Assembly (NCBI GenBank): GCA_963771295.1
Contig: CAVYTB010000005.1
Coordinates: forward strand, 248,001 to 312,000
Length of the DNA stretch: 64,000 nt
Source of the DNA: Acidiferrum sp963771295
GTDB lineage: Bacteria; Acidobacteriota; Terriglobia; Acidiferrales; UBA7541
Direction: 5' to 3'
In this document: positions 35,057-44,697 of the stretch, piece after piece
How positions within the stretch are numbered: position 1 is the stretch's first letter
Layout: the number at the start of each line of letters is the position of its first letter
Notes under the pieces: generated by a model
Databases searched by the model: none
What the model saw: only the letters and a program-made list of their open reading frames with translations
Told to the model about the DNA's origin: nothing
Position numbers and translations under genes: made by a program

Positions 35057-35168
35057 CGATGAAGCCCAAGCTCTGGCCAGTTTCGGGCCGCGAAGTCGCT
35101 CAGCGTCGTCCTAGGGACCTGAACTTTTCCTCGAACCTAGACACTTTGCGAATTCCACGTCGCACAAA

Positions 35169-35648
35169 TCAGTCAACGATCGGTGTTAGGCCCGAGGCGC
35201 AACGTTTCCGCATTACCAGTAGGAACCCGATTCCGACGAGGATGAGGGCGCCTGTGGCCGGCTCCGGCGTCACCACCTGTTTTTCGAAGCCGGATTTAAC
35301 GGGTTCGCCCATCTTGGGGGTGTAGGTGGCAATCCATTTGTATGTTCCCGCCACATCAGGGACAGGACCAGTGATGGGAAACGTGCCCATCGCCGTAACA
35401 GAATTGACGTCGCCAAACTGGAACGAAGTCGCTTTTCCAAACACGTCGATTAGCGTGAAAGTAAGCGTGCCCGGGTAACTGCAGAGGCGTCCGAGTGTTG
35501 CCGAGTCGGTCAGAGGTTTGTTAGTTCCCAGAACGACGTCACCCCCTGGCGTTGTCGTAAATGCGCAAAGATTTACCGGGTCCGCGCTGGCGTTGGGCGC
35601 GCCGATGGCTACCAATAGTATGGGGATAATCCACAAAGATTTTCGCAT
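35169..35648 (-). CDS. PEP-CTERM sorting-domain protein
   Basis: 159 residues. Signal peptide (LWIIPILLVAIGAPNASA) and a C-terminal PEP-CTERM anchor: VTPEPATGALILVGIGFLLV followed by MRKR. The ~100-residue body is beta-rich (GTLTFTLIDVFGKATSFQFG, YKWIATYTPKMGEPV). Such proteins are cleaved by exosortase at the PEP motif and placed at the surface or in the matrix. No exosortase gene is in the window. GAGGAGG lies upstream of the ATG. Confidence 0.85.
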   Translation of the reverse strand: MRKSLWIIPILLVAIGAPNASADPVNLCAFTTTPGGDVVLGTNKPLTDSATLGRLCSYPGTLTFTLIDVFGKATSFQFGDVNSVTAMGTFPITGPVPDVAGTYKWIATYTPKMGEPVKSGFEKQVVTPEPATGALILVGIGFLLVMRKRCASGLTPIVD

Positions 35649-36054
35649 TGGCTAATGCCTCCTCGGAGTGTTAGAGGACGGTCTGTGGCGGTATACTCCC
35701 CGGAGTCACGTGCGTCAAGACTGTATCCGGCGAACCAACGAATGGCTCTAAGTCCTGCTCAACCGCTTAGCCGACAATTGGTTTTTTCGCGTGGCGTCAG
35801 AAGGCCGTGAGAGTGCTGGAGCAAAGGTACTAGCAGGTCGCAGCTGTTTCGGTACGGACCCGCTATTTCTAGAGCGTTGTGCAAAATCTAAGATCAACTC
35901 AATGTGGAATTGCCTGGTATTGATCACGTCGATTCTCTCGTCGATCTACTTGGCAGCGATACAGCTGCGCATTGCGAAATGGAACCGGACTGAGACCACA
36001 AAGCTTCAGATAGTTTTGCCAAATCATCATCCCACTCGAGAGGTACGAGCCGCT

Positions 36055-36453
36055 ATGGGAACTCAACATTTCCGCAGTATCGAACGCCGACGGACGGCCC
36101 GAGTCGGATTGTGTGTGGACCTGATTGTTCACGGGGAGACAGAGAACAGCGGGAAACTTAAAGTTGAGGCACGGACCCTTTCCGTGAGCAGGCACGGTGG
36201 GATGATGGCGCTGGAGCCAGAGGTAAGGATCGGGCAAAAGCTGATGTTGATTAATGTGAACAGCGGGCAGAAGGCGGAATGCAAGGTGGTGTCGGCGAAG
36301 CCCGCTCGTGATGGCAAGAGAAATGTGGCCTTTGAGTTTGTATCGACCGAGATCACTTTCTGGAAGATGTACTTCCCGGTGGCAGGGACGAAGCCCATTC
36401 GTCGGTCCGGACAGGCACCGTTTGGGCCAGTTCCGGTAACGCAGGCGCGATAA
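36055..36453 (+). CDS. PilZ-domain protein
   Basis: 132 residues from ATG 36055; in-frame codons reach back to 35791 but that part has no family resemblance. The PilZ signature is partly present: RSIERRRTARVGLCVDL (RxxxR-like) and ARTLSVSRHGGMMAL (D/NxSxxG, here SVSRHGG). The rest (LMLINVNSGQKAECKVVSAK, VAFEFVSTEITFW) completes the barrel. It probably binds cyclic di-GMP, but the altered second motif makes this uncertain. GAGAGG lies 11 bases upstream. Confidence 0.7.
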   Translation: MGTQHFRSIERRRTARVGLCVDLIVHGETENSGKLKVEARTLSVSRHGGMMALEPEVRIGQKLMLINVNSGQKAECKVVSAKPARDGKRNVAFEFVSTEITFWKMYFPVAGTKPIRRSGQAPFGPVPVTQAR

Positions 36454-36549
36454 GACGACATCCCAAACTGATGAACCGTCGCCTAAGTCCCGCGGTTACC
36501 GAAAAAGTGCCATTTGTGCCGATAAACGTTCGGTCCCCGAACCCGTTAA

Positions 36550-38015
36550 CTGAACCTTCCAGCCCAGCAGAAACGTTGTGAGGATTGGTGCAGGGTTGAA
36601 GGAGTCCCTGTTTTGAAGGTTTTTTCCGCCGCCGGTGAATCTGCATGGAAGACCGAACGCCCCACCCTTGACGAAGCCATTGATTTCATCAGCACTGTAA
36701 CGGCAAAGTCACCCACTTCGTAGTTCAGGACACCACCCGCTTCAGCCGCAACGATGAGGTGCGGGCAGTTGCCTGTGCAGTCCTGAAAAAGCTTGGCGTG
36801 CGTCTCATCTCGGTTGACGAACCAATGCTTGACGATTCCCCCAGCGGGAAGCTCACTGGCACCATACTGGCCGCCCTTGGCGGGTTCTACTCAGATAGTC
36901 TTTCTTCCCGCGTGCGCTACCGCTTTCAAGTTCATCGTGAACAAGGCCAGTGGCTGCACATGGCACCGCTGGGCTATCGCAACATCAGACAGGATGGAAT
37001 CAAGACCATCGTGTTTGATGACGCTGCACCGCTTGTGCGCCAGTGCTTTGAGATGATGGGAACGGGTGGCCACAGTTCAGACCACGTTCGCGCCTTCGTC
37101 ACGGCTGCTGGTCTGAGAACGAAAAAAAGCCGCAAGCTTACCCGACAGACATTCAGCTTCATGCTGAAGAATCCTGTCTACTGTGGTCTGATTGCCCACA
37201 AGAAACAGGTGTACAAGGGGAACTTCACCCCTCTGGTATCAGAGGAACTCTGGCACAGTGTTCAGGACACGCTTCGCGGAAAGAAGAAGGCCGTGCCAAA
37301 GAAGACTGTTGATGACAGCTTCCCGCTTCGCGGATTCGTCAAGTGCGGGTACTGCTGGGCAAAGCTTACCTCTGGCAACGCCAAGGGCAGAAGCAAGACC
37401 TACCCGCGCTATTGGTGTTGGAACAAACAGTGCAGCAACCCGGTCAGCGTGAGCAGAGAGAAGCTGGAAGCTGACTGGTTGCGCTTCCTAGAAGGCATGC
37501 AGCCAGCGTTTGATGCGCTGGTAAACGTTCTGCCAGTTCTGGCAAAGGCCAACGCGCAGAAACGAATTGAAGACGCAGAGCAGAAGCAGCGTCACCTTGC
37601 AACGCAACTCTCAGAGAAGAAAGCACTGCGCAACTCACTGATTGAATCGAAGCTTCGCGGTGAACTCAAGCAGGAAGAGTTTAGAGAGATGGCTGACATG
37701 ATTGCCCATGACATTGAGGGCATTGAGGCCGCTCAGTGTTCGTTCGTTGCAGAAGCAGAGGCTGCGTTGCAGTTGACTGCCGATACTTCACGCACCACGA
37801 TCCCTGCCAAAGCTCTATGGGCCAGTGCTCATTTGACTGACAAGTTGACGGTTCAAAATGCCCTCTTTCCTGAAGGAATTCTGTACCGCACGGATATCCG
37901 CTTCTTTGAACCACCCGATGACACCCTGCAAGCTATGGTATTCAGGATACTTCTTGCAAACGCGGGGGATCCAGATTGGGAAGAAATCGAAAGTGGTCGG
38001 GGCGAGTGGATTTGA
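36550..38015 (+). pseudogene. Large serine recombinase, N-terminally decayed and frameshifted
   Basis: From 36550 the frame reads LPAQQKRCEDWCRVEGVPVL and KVFSAAGESAWKTERPTLDE, the resolvase middle part; an in-frame stop just upstream removes the catalytic Ser. Near 36701 a one-base loss shifts the frame, after which HFVVQDTTRFSRNDEV and LGVRLISVDEP continue. From the GTG at 36759 the remainder (418 codons) is open: recombinase domain (WLHMAPLGYRNIRQDG, NPVYCGLIAHKKQVYKGNF), zinc ribbon (GFVKCGYCWAKL, YWCWNKQCSNP) and coiled coil. The stop codon lies inside the T-loop of tRNA-Pro, so this is an integrase scar at a tRNA attachment site. Confidence 0.85.
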
Positions 38016-38071
38016 ACCACCGACCTCCTGGTCCCGAACCAGGCGCTCTAGCCAGGCTGAGCCACGCCCCG
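37994..38071 (-). tRNA. tRNA-Pro (anticodon CGG)
   Basis: A complete cloverleaf on the minus strand: acceptor CGGGGCG paired with CGCCCCG, D-stem GCTC/GAGC, anticodon stem CCTGG/CCAGG with loop TTCGGGA giving anticodon CGG, T-arm GGTGGTTCAAATCCACT, discriminator A and encoded CCA. Reads codon CCG. The 3' end overlaps the end of the serine recombinase frame on the other strand, marking the tRNA 3' end as the likely attachment site. Confidence 0.95.
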
Positions 38072-38196
38072 ACATTTAGCGCAAGCAGCAGGAAGCTCCT
38101 CACGCGGACTTTTAGAATAGCACAGGCCAATGCACGCAGCCACCACGGAAGAAAGCCGCAATTCCCTCGGCACACACCGCCAATCAACAGCCCTAA

Positions 38197-38233
38197 AAGC
38201 AAAAACCGCCGGAGAGATCGCTCTCTCCGGCGG
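38197..38233 (-). terminator. Rho-independent terminator of the TonB-type receptor gene
   Basis: Perfect 12-bp stem CCGCCGGAGAGA (38206-38217) with TCTCTCCGGCGG (38222-38233), loop of 4. On the minus strand it is followed by TTTTTGCTTTT. It lies 17 bases after the receptor stop codon. Confidence 0.85.
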
Positions 38234-38249
38234 GAAAGCTGCAGCAAAC

Positions 38250-41200
38250 CTAGAACTCGTACCGTAATGCGAACTGCATTACGCGCGGCTGATTCAGCAG
38301 CGAAGTATAGTTGCCAAAGGTCGGCCCTTGATACATGGCGATGTTGGCCGTCTGGACATTGAATATGGGGGTATTCGTGACGTTGTATACCTCCCAGCGG
38401 AATTGTAGGCTCTGTCCATCAGACCAAGGCATGGTCCATCGCTTGGCTAACCCGAGGTCCAGTCCCCGATAGCCCTCGCCGCGGATCTGGTTGCGCGCGC
38501 CGGAAAATCCCGGAAGCGCTGCGGAGAAGCTGGAGAGCGCGTTGGCTCCGTTTGCAAAGATGCTGATTTGCGGGTTGCCGTTCCCATCGATGACGGCGTG
38601 GTGACCGTTACCCGTGTCGGCGTGGCCGGTCAGGTTCGCATTGCCCGTCAACTCCCAGTTGGTCGGAAACCCGAAAACGTTTCCGACGTTGACCGGGAAG
38701 CCGCTGGTCATGCGGAACAATCCGGTCAACTGCCAGCCGCCAATCAGCGCATTCAATGGTTTGCTTACATCGTGTCCAATGGCCTTTCCTTGGCCAAAAG
38801 GCATGTCCACGATGAAGTTGGTATTGAATTGATGGCGCAGGTCGTAGTCGGAAGCTCCCCGCAACTGGTTCGGTTCCCAAGCGTTCGTGATCGCTCCTCC
38901 AAGGCCTCCTCCGAACGCCCCGACGCGCAATGCATCCGAGGAAAGATCGATCGACTTGGAATAAGTGTAGTTCGCGTCAAATTGGAATCCATGAATCATG
39001 GTGTGACGAACCGTAAACTCGAACGCGTTGTAGCTCGTCGTTCCCACGTTCCGCCACGCATATAGCGACGAATACTGTGGGTTGAAGAATGTGAAAGGCC
39101 CGTTCGTTGGGTTGTACAGAACGTTCGGCAGATTCGCATCCGGAATCCCGCCCGCTCCTGACTGGCCATCCAGAATGGAAAGCGCTGTGGTCTCATTTGT
39201 AGAGTTGCAGCTAAACAGGTCATACGCCGCCTGCAGCGCACTCTGCGTGCTTCCGCCCGAGCAAATCAGCGAATACGCTCCGCCCGGTTTCAACGGCTGA
39301 ATGATGTCCTTCCAATAGGTCGCCGTGGGTCCCACCGTAGCCGCGGTGATTTGCGAGGTCGGCACATTCTGGCGGTAAAGTTTCGCCAGCGCTCCGACTG
39401 CGCTGTAGTAGTCGACACCCGTGCTCTTGTCGACGAAATTGTATGGCTGCGCAACGTCCTCTTGCGCCATCAAGCGATGGCCCAAGCGTCCAACGTATGC
39501 CGCTTCCACCGAAAATCCGCTTTTCAACTGACGCGACATGGACAGATCCATGGTGTAGGCATACGGCGTCTTGATGGTGTTATCGAGCCCCCAAGCGATC
39601 GCGAATCCGCCAGTGTCAAGTGTGCTCGGGAACGTTTGCGGGAATTGACCCGGAGGTGCCGGCAACAAAATTTGGCCGCCGTTTAGGTCCGTAGCCGGAA
39701 TCGTGTGCATGTCGGTCAGCCGTGGAGAACTGTTCACGGACTCGCTGCCGGCGGGATTGCTGAGAGAAGTGCTCAGGCCGAAGGCTCCGTTCTGATCAAA
39801 GGTGTTGATCAAACTTTCGCCCACGTTGTCGTAAACCATCCCGAATCCACCGCGAATGGATGTCCGCCCAGCTCCACCAAAAAGCGCTCCCAGGATTCCA
39901 TCGGATTTGGCGGGTGCCCACGCAAAAGCAAAGCGTGGCGCGAAATCTTTGTAATCCCAGTTGTAGTATCCCGGCTTGCCGCCGTTTGCTGGCCCGGCAA
40001 GGTCAAACGAGATCGGCGCGTCAGCGCTGGATGTTATTCCGTTCTTCCAGTTCGACAAGCGCTGATTGAACCAAGCGCCCAGGTTGGGCGAAGGTGCCAC
40101 CTGCAAACCCCCGGTTTCCCACGGAGGAGAAAACAGCGAATATCTCAGCCCAATCGTCAAAGTGAGCGTCGGTGTGGCTTTCCACGTGTCTTGCCCATAG
40201 ATCTCATAGCGGTCCTCGGCATAATGCCGCGCTACCGGGGCTCCTTGCGGTTGCACGCTTCCATTCTTCAGGTAGTTGTACGAAGCATCCACTTCCGATA
40301 CGAATCCCAGTGCATTCGCAACGGCAAAGTCATAATTCAGTCCGAACGTGTCGCCGTTTACAGCAGGCAAACCGACAAACGTGGGATTCAGCGGTGAATT
40401 CGGGGTCGTCGTGATCCCGCCGGTATCCAACCAGGCCGAATTCACGATTCCATCGCTGAACGAAGTTCCGAAGTTTGCGGTCGCATCGCGAACCAGACCG
40501 ACTACTCCTCCAAACTGGAAGGTGTGTCTTCCATGGCTCCAGGAAACATCGTCGGAAAACGTGTTAATCGGCCGCTGGAACTGTTGCGTCCGGGTGATCG
40601 CTCCATTTTGATCGTTCAAGCCTCGCAAGATGATCCATTGCTGGTTCGAATTGCCGATCTGACCCACGCTTTCACGAATGAAACCGTACCGGAAGTTATT
40701 CACGATCGAGTTCGTGATCACGCCGGTGTATCCGACGATGATCCCCTTGTTGTAATTCACCAGGCTGTCTTCGGGAGCCTGCCCAGGCAGAAACTGCGCT
40801 CCAGGATTGCTCACATTCGCCAGCGCCCCGGACACCGAGATTCGGTGCTTCCCGTCTTGCGTCACGTTGTAGTCGATCTTCGCGATGTACCAATCCTGGA
40901 CCAGGCTGATCGGCGAACTGAACACATACCCAAGTGTGTTCAAGCCGTCGCCGCTGGCGGCACTGTTGGCGTGCGGCCAATATCCGCTGTTAAAGAAATT
41001 AATTACATTGGGATTCACACCGATTCCCAACGGGTCAATCGCCTTTATGGCCGACGGGCTCAACGCATAGTTCCCTGGCGCCACCGTGTACGATTGGCCA
41101 CTGAGGCCCGTAACCGTTCCTCCAGGACATTGCGATGTATTCGTGCACGGGTACTCTACGATTCCGTCCCGCGCTGTATCCGACGGCACTACGGTGTTCA

Positions 41201-42203
41201 CCACTTGCCCTTCTGATCGCCTCGTCCCTTCATAATTCGCAAAAAAGAACAGCCGGTCTTTTTTGATCGGCCCGCCCACCGAACCGCCAAAAATGTTTCG
41301 CACCAGTTTTGGCGCCTGGTTGCAGTCGATTTGGCTCAACGGAGTTCCATTGGCCAGGCACGTGTTGATTTGTGCCTGCTTGTTGAAGTAATCGTTGGCG
41401 CTGGTCGCCGTGTTGCGGTTGTACTCATACGCCGACCCATGGAAATTATTGGTTCCGCTCTTGGTCACCAGCGAAACCTGCGCGCCTCCGCTGCCCCCCT
41501 GATCCGGGTTGTAATTCGTTGTCGTAACGCGAAACTCTTCCACCGAATCCAGCGTCACGGGCAACACGGAAGTGAAGGCATCTCCGTTTCGGTCGTTTAC
41601 CGCCACTCCATCTAACGTTACGTTGCTCTGATCGCTTCGCGCTCCGTTCACCGCGCCGCTCCGCGTGTCCACCATGGTGTTAATTTGCGGATTGTTCCCG
41701 ATGTACACCACGCCAGCCTGCAACGTCAGCAAGTCCGGCACGTTGCGGCTTTCCATCGGCAGTTCCTTCACCTGCTGGTTATTGAAGGCCACTCCCAATG
41801 AAGCGTCCGTGGTGTTAATCGCCGCGGCCTGCGCCGAAACTTCCACCGTCTCGGTGTTGGACCCGATCTGCAGGGTGACATTTTCTGTTGCGGGCGCATT
41901 CACCAGCAATTCCAGGTTCCCGTGGTCATATTTGCGGAACCCGCTCATTTCAACCGTCAGGGAATAAGTGCCGGGCGTGAGAGACGTGAACTCATATCCC
42001 CCGCTGCTGTTTGTCGTCGTGTCTCGATGTAAGCCTTGAGATTCGCTGGACAGAGTAACTTTCGCTCCCACGATTGCTGCGCCCGACTTGTCGAGCACGG
42101 TGCCACGGAGCGAGGTCGTACCAGATTGCGCAAGAGCGAGAGTACCGCCTAAAGCCAAAATAATCGCAGCAGTAAAGCTACGTCGCATGGAAGCCCAAAA
42201 CAT
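38250..42203 (-). CDS. TonB-dependent receptor, Oar-like, with carboxypeptidase-regulatory domain
   Basis: 1317 residues from ATG 42203, chosen because AAAGGAG lies 8 bases upstream and a signal peptide (SFTAAIILALGGTLALAQ) begins there. Residues about 30-115 form a carboxypeptidase regulatory-like domain (SLRGTVLDKSGAAIVGAKVT, GYEFTSLTPGTYSLTVEMSG). A plug domain follows (KELPMESRNVPDLLTLQAGV, NVTLDGVAVNDRNGDAFTSV) and then a long outer-membrane barrel ending in RVMQFALRYEF with a terminal Phe. It is the largest gene here and a typical acidobacterial outer-membrane receptor, probably for an oligosaccharide or peptide. The transport ligand is not evident from neighbours. Confidence 0.93.
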   Translation of the reverse strand: MFWASMRRSFTAAIILALGGTLALAQSGTTSLRGTVLDKSGAAIVGAKVTLSSESQGLHRDTTTNSSGGYEFTSLTPGTYSLTVEMSGFRKYDHGNLELLVNAPATENVTLQIGSNTETVEVSAQAAAINTTDASLGVAFNNQQVKELPMESRNVPDLLTLQAGVVYIGNNPQINTMVDTRSGAVNGARSDQSNVTLDGVAVNDRNGDAFTSVLPVTLDSVEEFRVTTTNYNPDQGGSGGAQVSLVTKSGTNNFHGSAYEYNRNTATSANDYFNKQAQINTCLANGTPLSQIDCNQAPKLVRNIFGGSVGGPIKKDRLFFFANYEGTRRSEGQVVNTVVPSDTARDGIVEYPCTNTSQCPGGTVTGLSGQSYTVAPGNYALSPSAIKAIDPLGIGVNPNVINFFNSGYWPHANSAASGDGLNTLGYVFSSPISLVQDWYIAKIDYNVTQDGKHRISVSGALANVSNPGAQFLPGQAPEDSLVNYNKGIIVGYTGVITNSIVNNFRYGFIRESVGQIGNSNQQWIILRGLNDQNGAITRTQQFQRPINTFSDDVSWSHGRHTFQFGGVVGLVRDATANFGTSFSDGIVNSAWLDTGGITTTPNSPLNPTFVGLPAVNGDTFGLNYDFAVANALGFVSEVDASYNYLKNGSVQPQGAPVARHYAEDRYEIYGQDTWKATPTLTLTIGLRYSLFSPPWETGGLQVAPSPNLGAWFNQRLSNWKNGITSSADAPISFDLAGPANGGKPGYYNWDYKDFAPRFAFAWAPAKSDGILGALFGGAGRTSIRGGFGMVYDNVGESLINTFDQNGAFGLSTSLSNPAGSESVNSSPRLTDMHTIPATDLNGGQILLPAPPGQFPQTFPSTLDTGGFAIAWGLDNTIKTPYAYTMDLSMSRQLKSGFSVEAAYVGRLGHRLMAQEDVAQPYNFVDKSTGVDYYSAVGALAKLYRQNVPTSQITAATVGPTATYWKDIIQPLKPGGAYSLICSGGSTQSALQAAYDLFSCNSTNETTALSILDGQSGAGGIPDANLPNVLYNPTNGPFTFFNPQYSSLYAWRNVGTTSYNAFEFTVRHTMIHGFQFDANYTYSKSIDLSSDALRVGAFGGGLGGAITNAWEPNQLRGASDYDLRHQFNTNFIVDMPFGQGKAIGHDVSKPLNALIGGWQLTGLFRMTSGFPVNVGNVFGFPTNWELTGNANLTGHADTGNGHHAVIDGNGNPQISIFANGANALSSFSAALPGFSGARNQIRGEGYRGLDLGLAKRWTMPWSDGQSLQFRWEVYNVTNTPIFNVQTANIAMYQGPTFGNYTSLLNQPRVMQFALRYEF

Positions 42204-42350
42204 GGACAGCTCCTTTACACTTATAAATTCTCGACTCTTATGTAATTTAGGTTCGTGAAGGACTTGGACTCTGGAATCATTTCCCAAAACTAATCCAGCG
42301 CGCGCAGGCTCTCGTCACCCCGTCGCTTCGAGATCCTGTGTCCGACCCCA

Positions 42351-42417
42351 CTAACCCTACCCGATTGGGTTAGCATTAAAGACCTAACTGGCCTCGGTGT
42401 CAATACGGTTGTATTGA
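42351..42417. promoter_or_regulatory. Two palindromes upstream of the TonB-type receptor gene
   Basis: CTAACCC (42351-42357) pairs with GGGTTAG (42367-42373), and TCAATAC (42400-42406) pairs with GTATTGA (42411-42417). The first could be an operator about 150 bases before the receptor start. The second lies nearer the serA stop (42471) and may instead be a transcript hairpin of serA, although no T-run follows. Confidence 0.35.
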
Positions 42418-42470
42418 TAGCCTCAAGAAGACGTTTGAATACTGGGATTAATGTAAATGTCCGAGAACTT

Positions 42471-44054
42471 CTAGCCTAAATGCAACAATTTAGCTTGCGT
42501 TATCGCGGTAAACTCCCGAATCGGCCCCAGAATCGCCTCCGTCACTTGTCCATCAAGGCGGACCAGTGATACGGCCTCTGCTCCACGAGCAGCTTCGCGG
42601 CGGCCAAGTGCGAACGTTGCAATGTTTACACCGTGCTTCCCTAGCGTCGTGCCCACGTGTCCGATTACTCCAGGCTCATCGTGATTGCGCAAATACAGAA
42701 TTGTTCCGTCCAACTGCGCTTCCAGCGCGATCCCGTCGATTTGAATCACCCGCGGCGTGCCGTCGTGCAGCACCGTGCCTTCCGCCGTGAAACCGCTGGC
42801 TCCCGGCCGGTCGGGTAGCGCGGACACTTCCAATGTGTGTGGGAAACCGTGTTCGCGCCGCCGCGTTTCCTCCTCCACCGTCAGCCCGCGCCCTGCCGCC
42901 ACCGCTGGCGCGTTCACCACGTTTACTTTTTCGTCCAGCACCGCGTTCAACAACCCCGCCAGCACCGCACTTCGTAACAAATGCGTTCCAACCTCCGACA
43001 GTTCGCCCGCATACCGAATCCGAATTCGCGCCGGGCGCATTGCCGCAGCCTGCGAAACCAGCGACCCAAGCTTTTCCGCTAACGCCAGGTACGGCCGCAC
43101 GCGGCGATACTGTTCCGGCGAAAGTGCCGGCAGATTCACAGCGTTCTTGATGATGCCCTCCGCCAGGTAATCGCGTACTTGCACCGCCACCTGGATGCCC
43201 AGTTCCTCCTGCGCTTCGGCCGTGGAGCCCGCCACATGCGGAGTCGCTACTACATTGGGCAAGCCAATCAGCGGGCTATTTTTGGGCGGCTCTTCTGCGA
43301 AAACGTCCAGCGCCGCTCCAGCCACGTGCCCGCTCTTTAGCGCAGCCGCCAGATCGGATTCGTTGATCAGTTCGCCGCGCGCTGCATTAATGATGCGCAC
43401 ACCTTTTTTCATCTGCGCCAGGGCCGCCGCGTTAATCATGCCTTGGGTTTGCGGACCCACCGGCGTGTGCAAGGAAATAAAGTCGCTCTCCGCGAATAAC
43501 TTTTCCAACGGGACAAGTTCCACCGAAAGTTCGCTTGCCGCCGCTTCGCTCAGGTACGGGTCAAACGCCAGCAACCGCATATCAAATCCCGCGGCCCGAA
43601 TCGCCACCTCGCGCCCAATCCTGCCCAGTCCCACCAGCCCCAGCGTTTTCCCGCGCACCTCCGCACCCGACGACGACTTCTCCCACTTCCCTTCCCGCAT
43701 GGCAGCGTCAAATCGCGGAATCTGCCGCACCAGCGATAGCAGCAGCGCAATCGTGTGTTCCGCCACGCTCACCGAGCTTCCACCCGGCGTGCTCATCACC
43801 AGAATGCCGCGCTTGGTGGCCTCATCCAGATCGATATTGTCCACGCCCACGCCTGCGCGCCCTACCACGCGAAGATGCGGCGCCTTATCCATCAACTCCG
43901 GCGTTACACGCGTGGCGCTCCTCACGATCAGCGCTTCGGCATCCGCCAGTTCGCCCGTCAGAGACTCCTTCGTCGTCTGCACGATGTTCCAGCCCGTCTT
44001 TTTCAACAGTTCTACGCCGCGTTCGCTGATCTTGTCTGCAACGATAACTTTCAT
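42471..44054 (-). CDS. serA: D-3-phosphoglycerate dehydrogenase
   Basis: 527 residues, the long form. NAD-binding GLVGLGRIGREVAIRAAGFD, catalytic Arg in INAARGELINES, Glu in VFAEEPPKNSPL and His in VATPHVAGSTAEA. An intervening domain (about residues 310-440) and a C-terminal ACT domain (DGTILYLRNHDEPGVIGHVG, LGKHGVNIATFALGR) follow, the latter usually for serine feedback. It oxidises 3-phosphoglycerate to 3-phosphohydroxypyruvate, first step of serine synthesis. ATG 44054 is preceded by GAGGAGCC. Divergent from the GatB/YqeY gene. Confidence 0.97.
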   Translation of the reverse strand: MKVIVADKISERGVELLKKTGWNIVQTTKESLTGELADAEALIVRSATRVTPELMDKAPHLRVVGRAGVGVDNIDLDEATKRGILVMSTPGGSSVSVAEHTIALLLSLVRQIPRFDAAMREGKWEKSSSGAEVRGKTLGLVGLGRIGREVAIRAAGFDMRLLAFDPYLSEAAASELSVELVPLEKLFAESDFISLHTPVGPQTQGMINAAALAQMKKGVRIINAARGELINESDLAAALKSGHVAGAALDVFAEEPPKNSPLIGLPNVVATPHVAGSTAEAQEELGIQVAVQVRDYLAEGIIKNAVNLPALSPEQYRRVRPYLALAEKLGSLVSQAAAMRPARIRIRYAGELSEVGTHLLRSAVLAGLLNAVLDEKVNVVNAPAVAAGRGLTVEEETRRREHGFPHTLEVSALPDRPGASGFTAEGTVLHDGTPRVIQIDGIALEAQLDGTILYLRNHDEPGVIGHVGTTLGKHGVNIATFALGRREAARGAEAVSLVRLDGQVTEAILGPIREFTAITQAKLLHLG

Positions 44055-44235
44055 GGCTCCTCGTTTTCGGGTAATCGCCGCCCTGATTCCCTCAGCGGTC
44101 TCTTCCCGTGTAGTGGAAACTATCCAAATTACTGTGCGTTTCGCGGACTGTCAATCGCAACAAACCATTTCACTTCATCAGAAATCCCGCGAGCCGCCAC
44201 TCGCCTCTGTTATAGTTCAAAAAAAGGAGTTGGAC

Positions 44236-44691
44236 ATGACTCTTTCCGAGCAGATTCAGAAAGACATCGTTGCGGCCATGCGCGCCAAAGAAGAGCTGCG
44301 CCTCAGCGTCTTGCGCATGGTGAAATCCGCAATCCAATTAAAGGAAGTGGAGAAAAAGCGCCCGCTCGACGAACCTGAATCCATTCAATTGCTGCAAACC
44401 CTCGTCAAACAGCGCAAAGAATCCATCGACCAGTTCGCCAAGGGTGGTCGCCAGGATCTCGTCGACAAGGAAAATAAGGAACTCCTCGTTCTCGAAGCTT
44501 ATCTTCCCGCCGGCGCCTCCACTGCCGAAATGGACGACGCCATCGACAAAGCCATTGCCTCCACCGGCGCCACTTCCATGAAACAAATGGGCGGCGTCGT
44601 GAAAGCCGCCAAGGATTTACTCACCGGCAAAGCCGTCGACGGCAAAGCACTCAGCGACCGCGTCCGCGAAAAACTCTCCAAGCTAACCTAA
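44236..44691 (+). CDS. GatB/YqeY domain protein
   Basis: 151 residues from ATG 44236 with AAGGAG 6 bases upstream; a longer in-frame extension upstream is antisense to serA and is not coding. The YqeY fold is clear: TLSEQIQKDIVAAMRAKEEL, RLSVLRMVKSAIQLKEVEKK, GRQDLVDKENKELLVLEAYL and GVVKAAKDLLTGKAVDGKAL. It resembles the tail domain of GatB, which binds tRNA in Glu/Asp amidotransferase, but freestanding members have no established reaction. Cytoplasmic. Confidence 0.93.
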   Translation: MTLSEQIQKDIVAAMRAKEELRLSVLRMVKSAIQLKEVEKKRPLDEPESIQLLQTLVKQRKESIDQFAKGGRQDLVDKENKELLVLEAYLPAGASTAEMDDAIDKAIASTGATSMKQMGGVVKAAKDLLTGKAVDGKALSDRVREKLSKLT

Positions 44692-44697
44692 ATCTGT

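Noticed and set aside
38568..41967. Several plus-strand frames of 100-230 codons opposite the TonB-type receptor
   Set aside because: Shadow frames of a long GC-rich gene, without ribosome-binding sites or recognisable domains.
41700..42100. Idea that the receptor gene starts at the upstream codon 42287
   Set aside because: The AAAGGAG site and the signal peptide fit ATG 42203; the extra 28 residues have no family support.
43195..44235. Long plus-strand frame leading into the GatB/YqeY gene
   Set aside because: It is antisense to serA, Ser/Pro/Arg-rich and has no family resemblance; the YqeY start at 44236 has its own AAGGAG.
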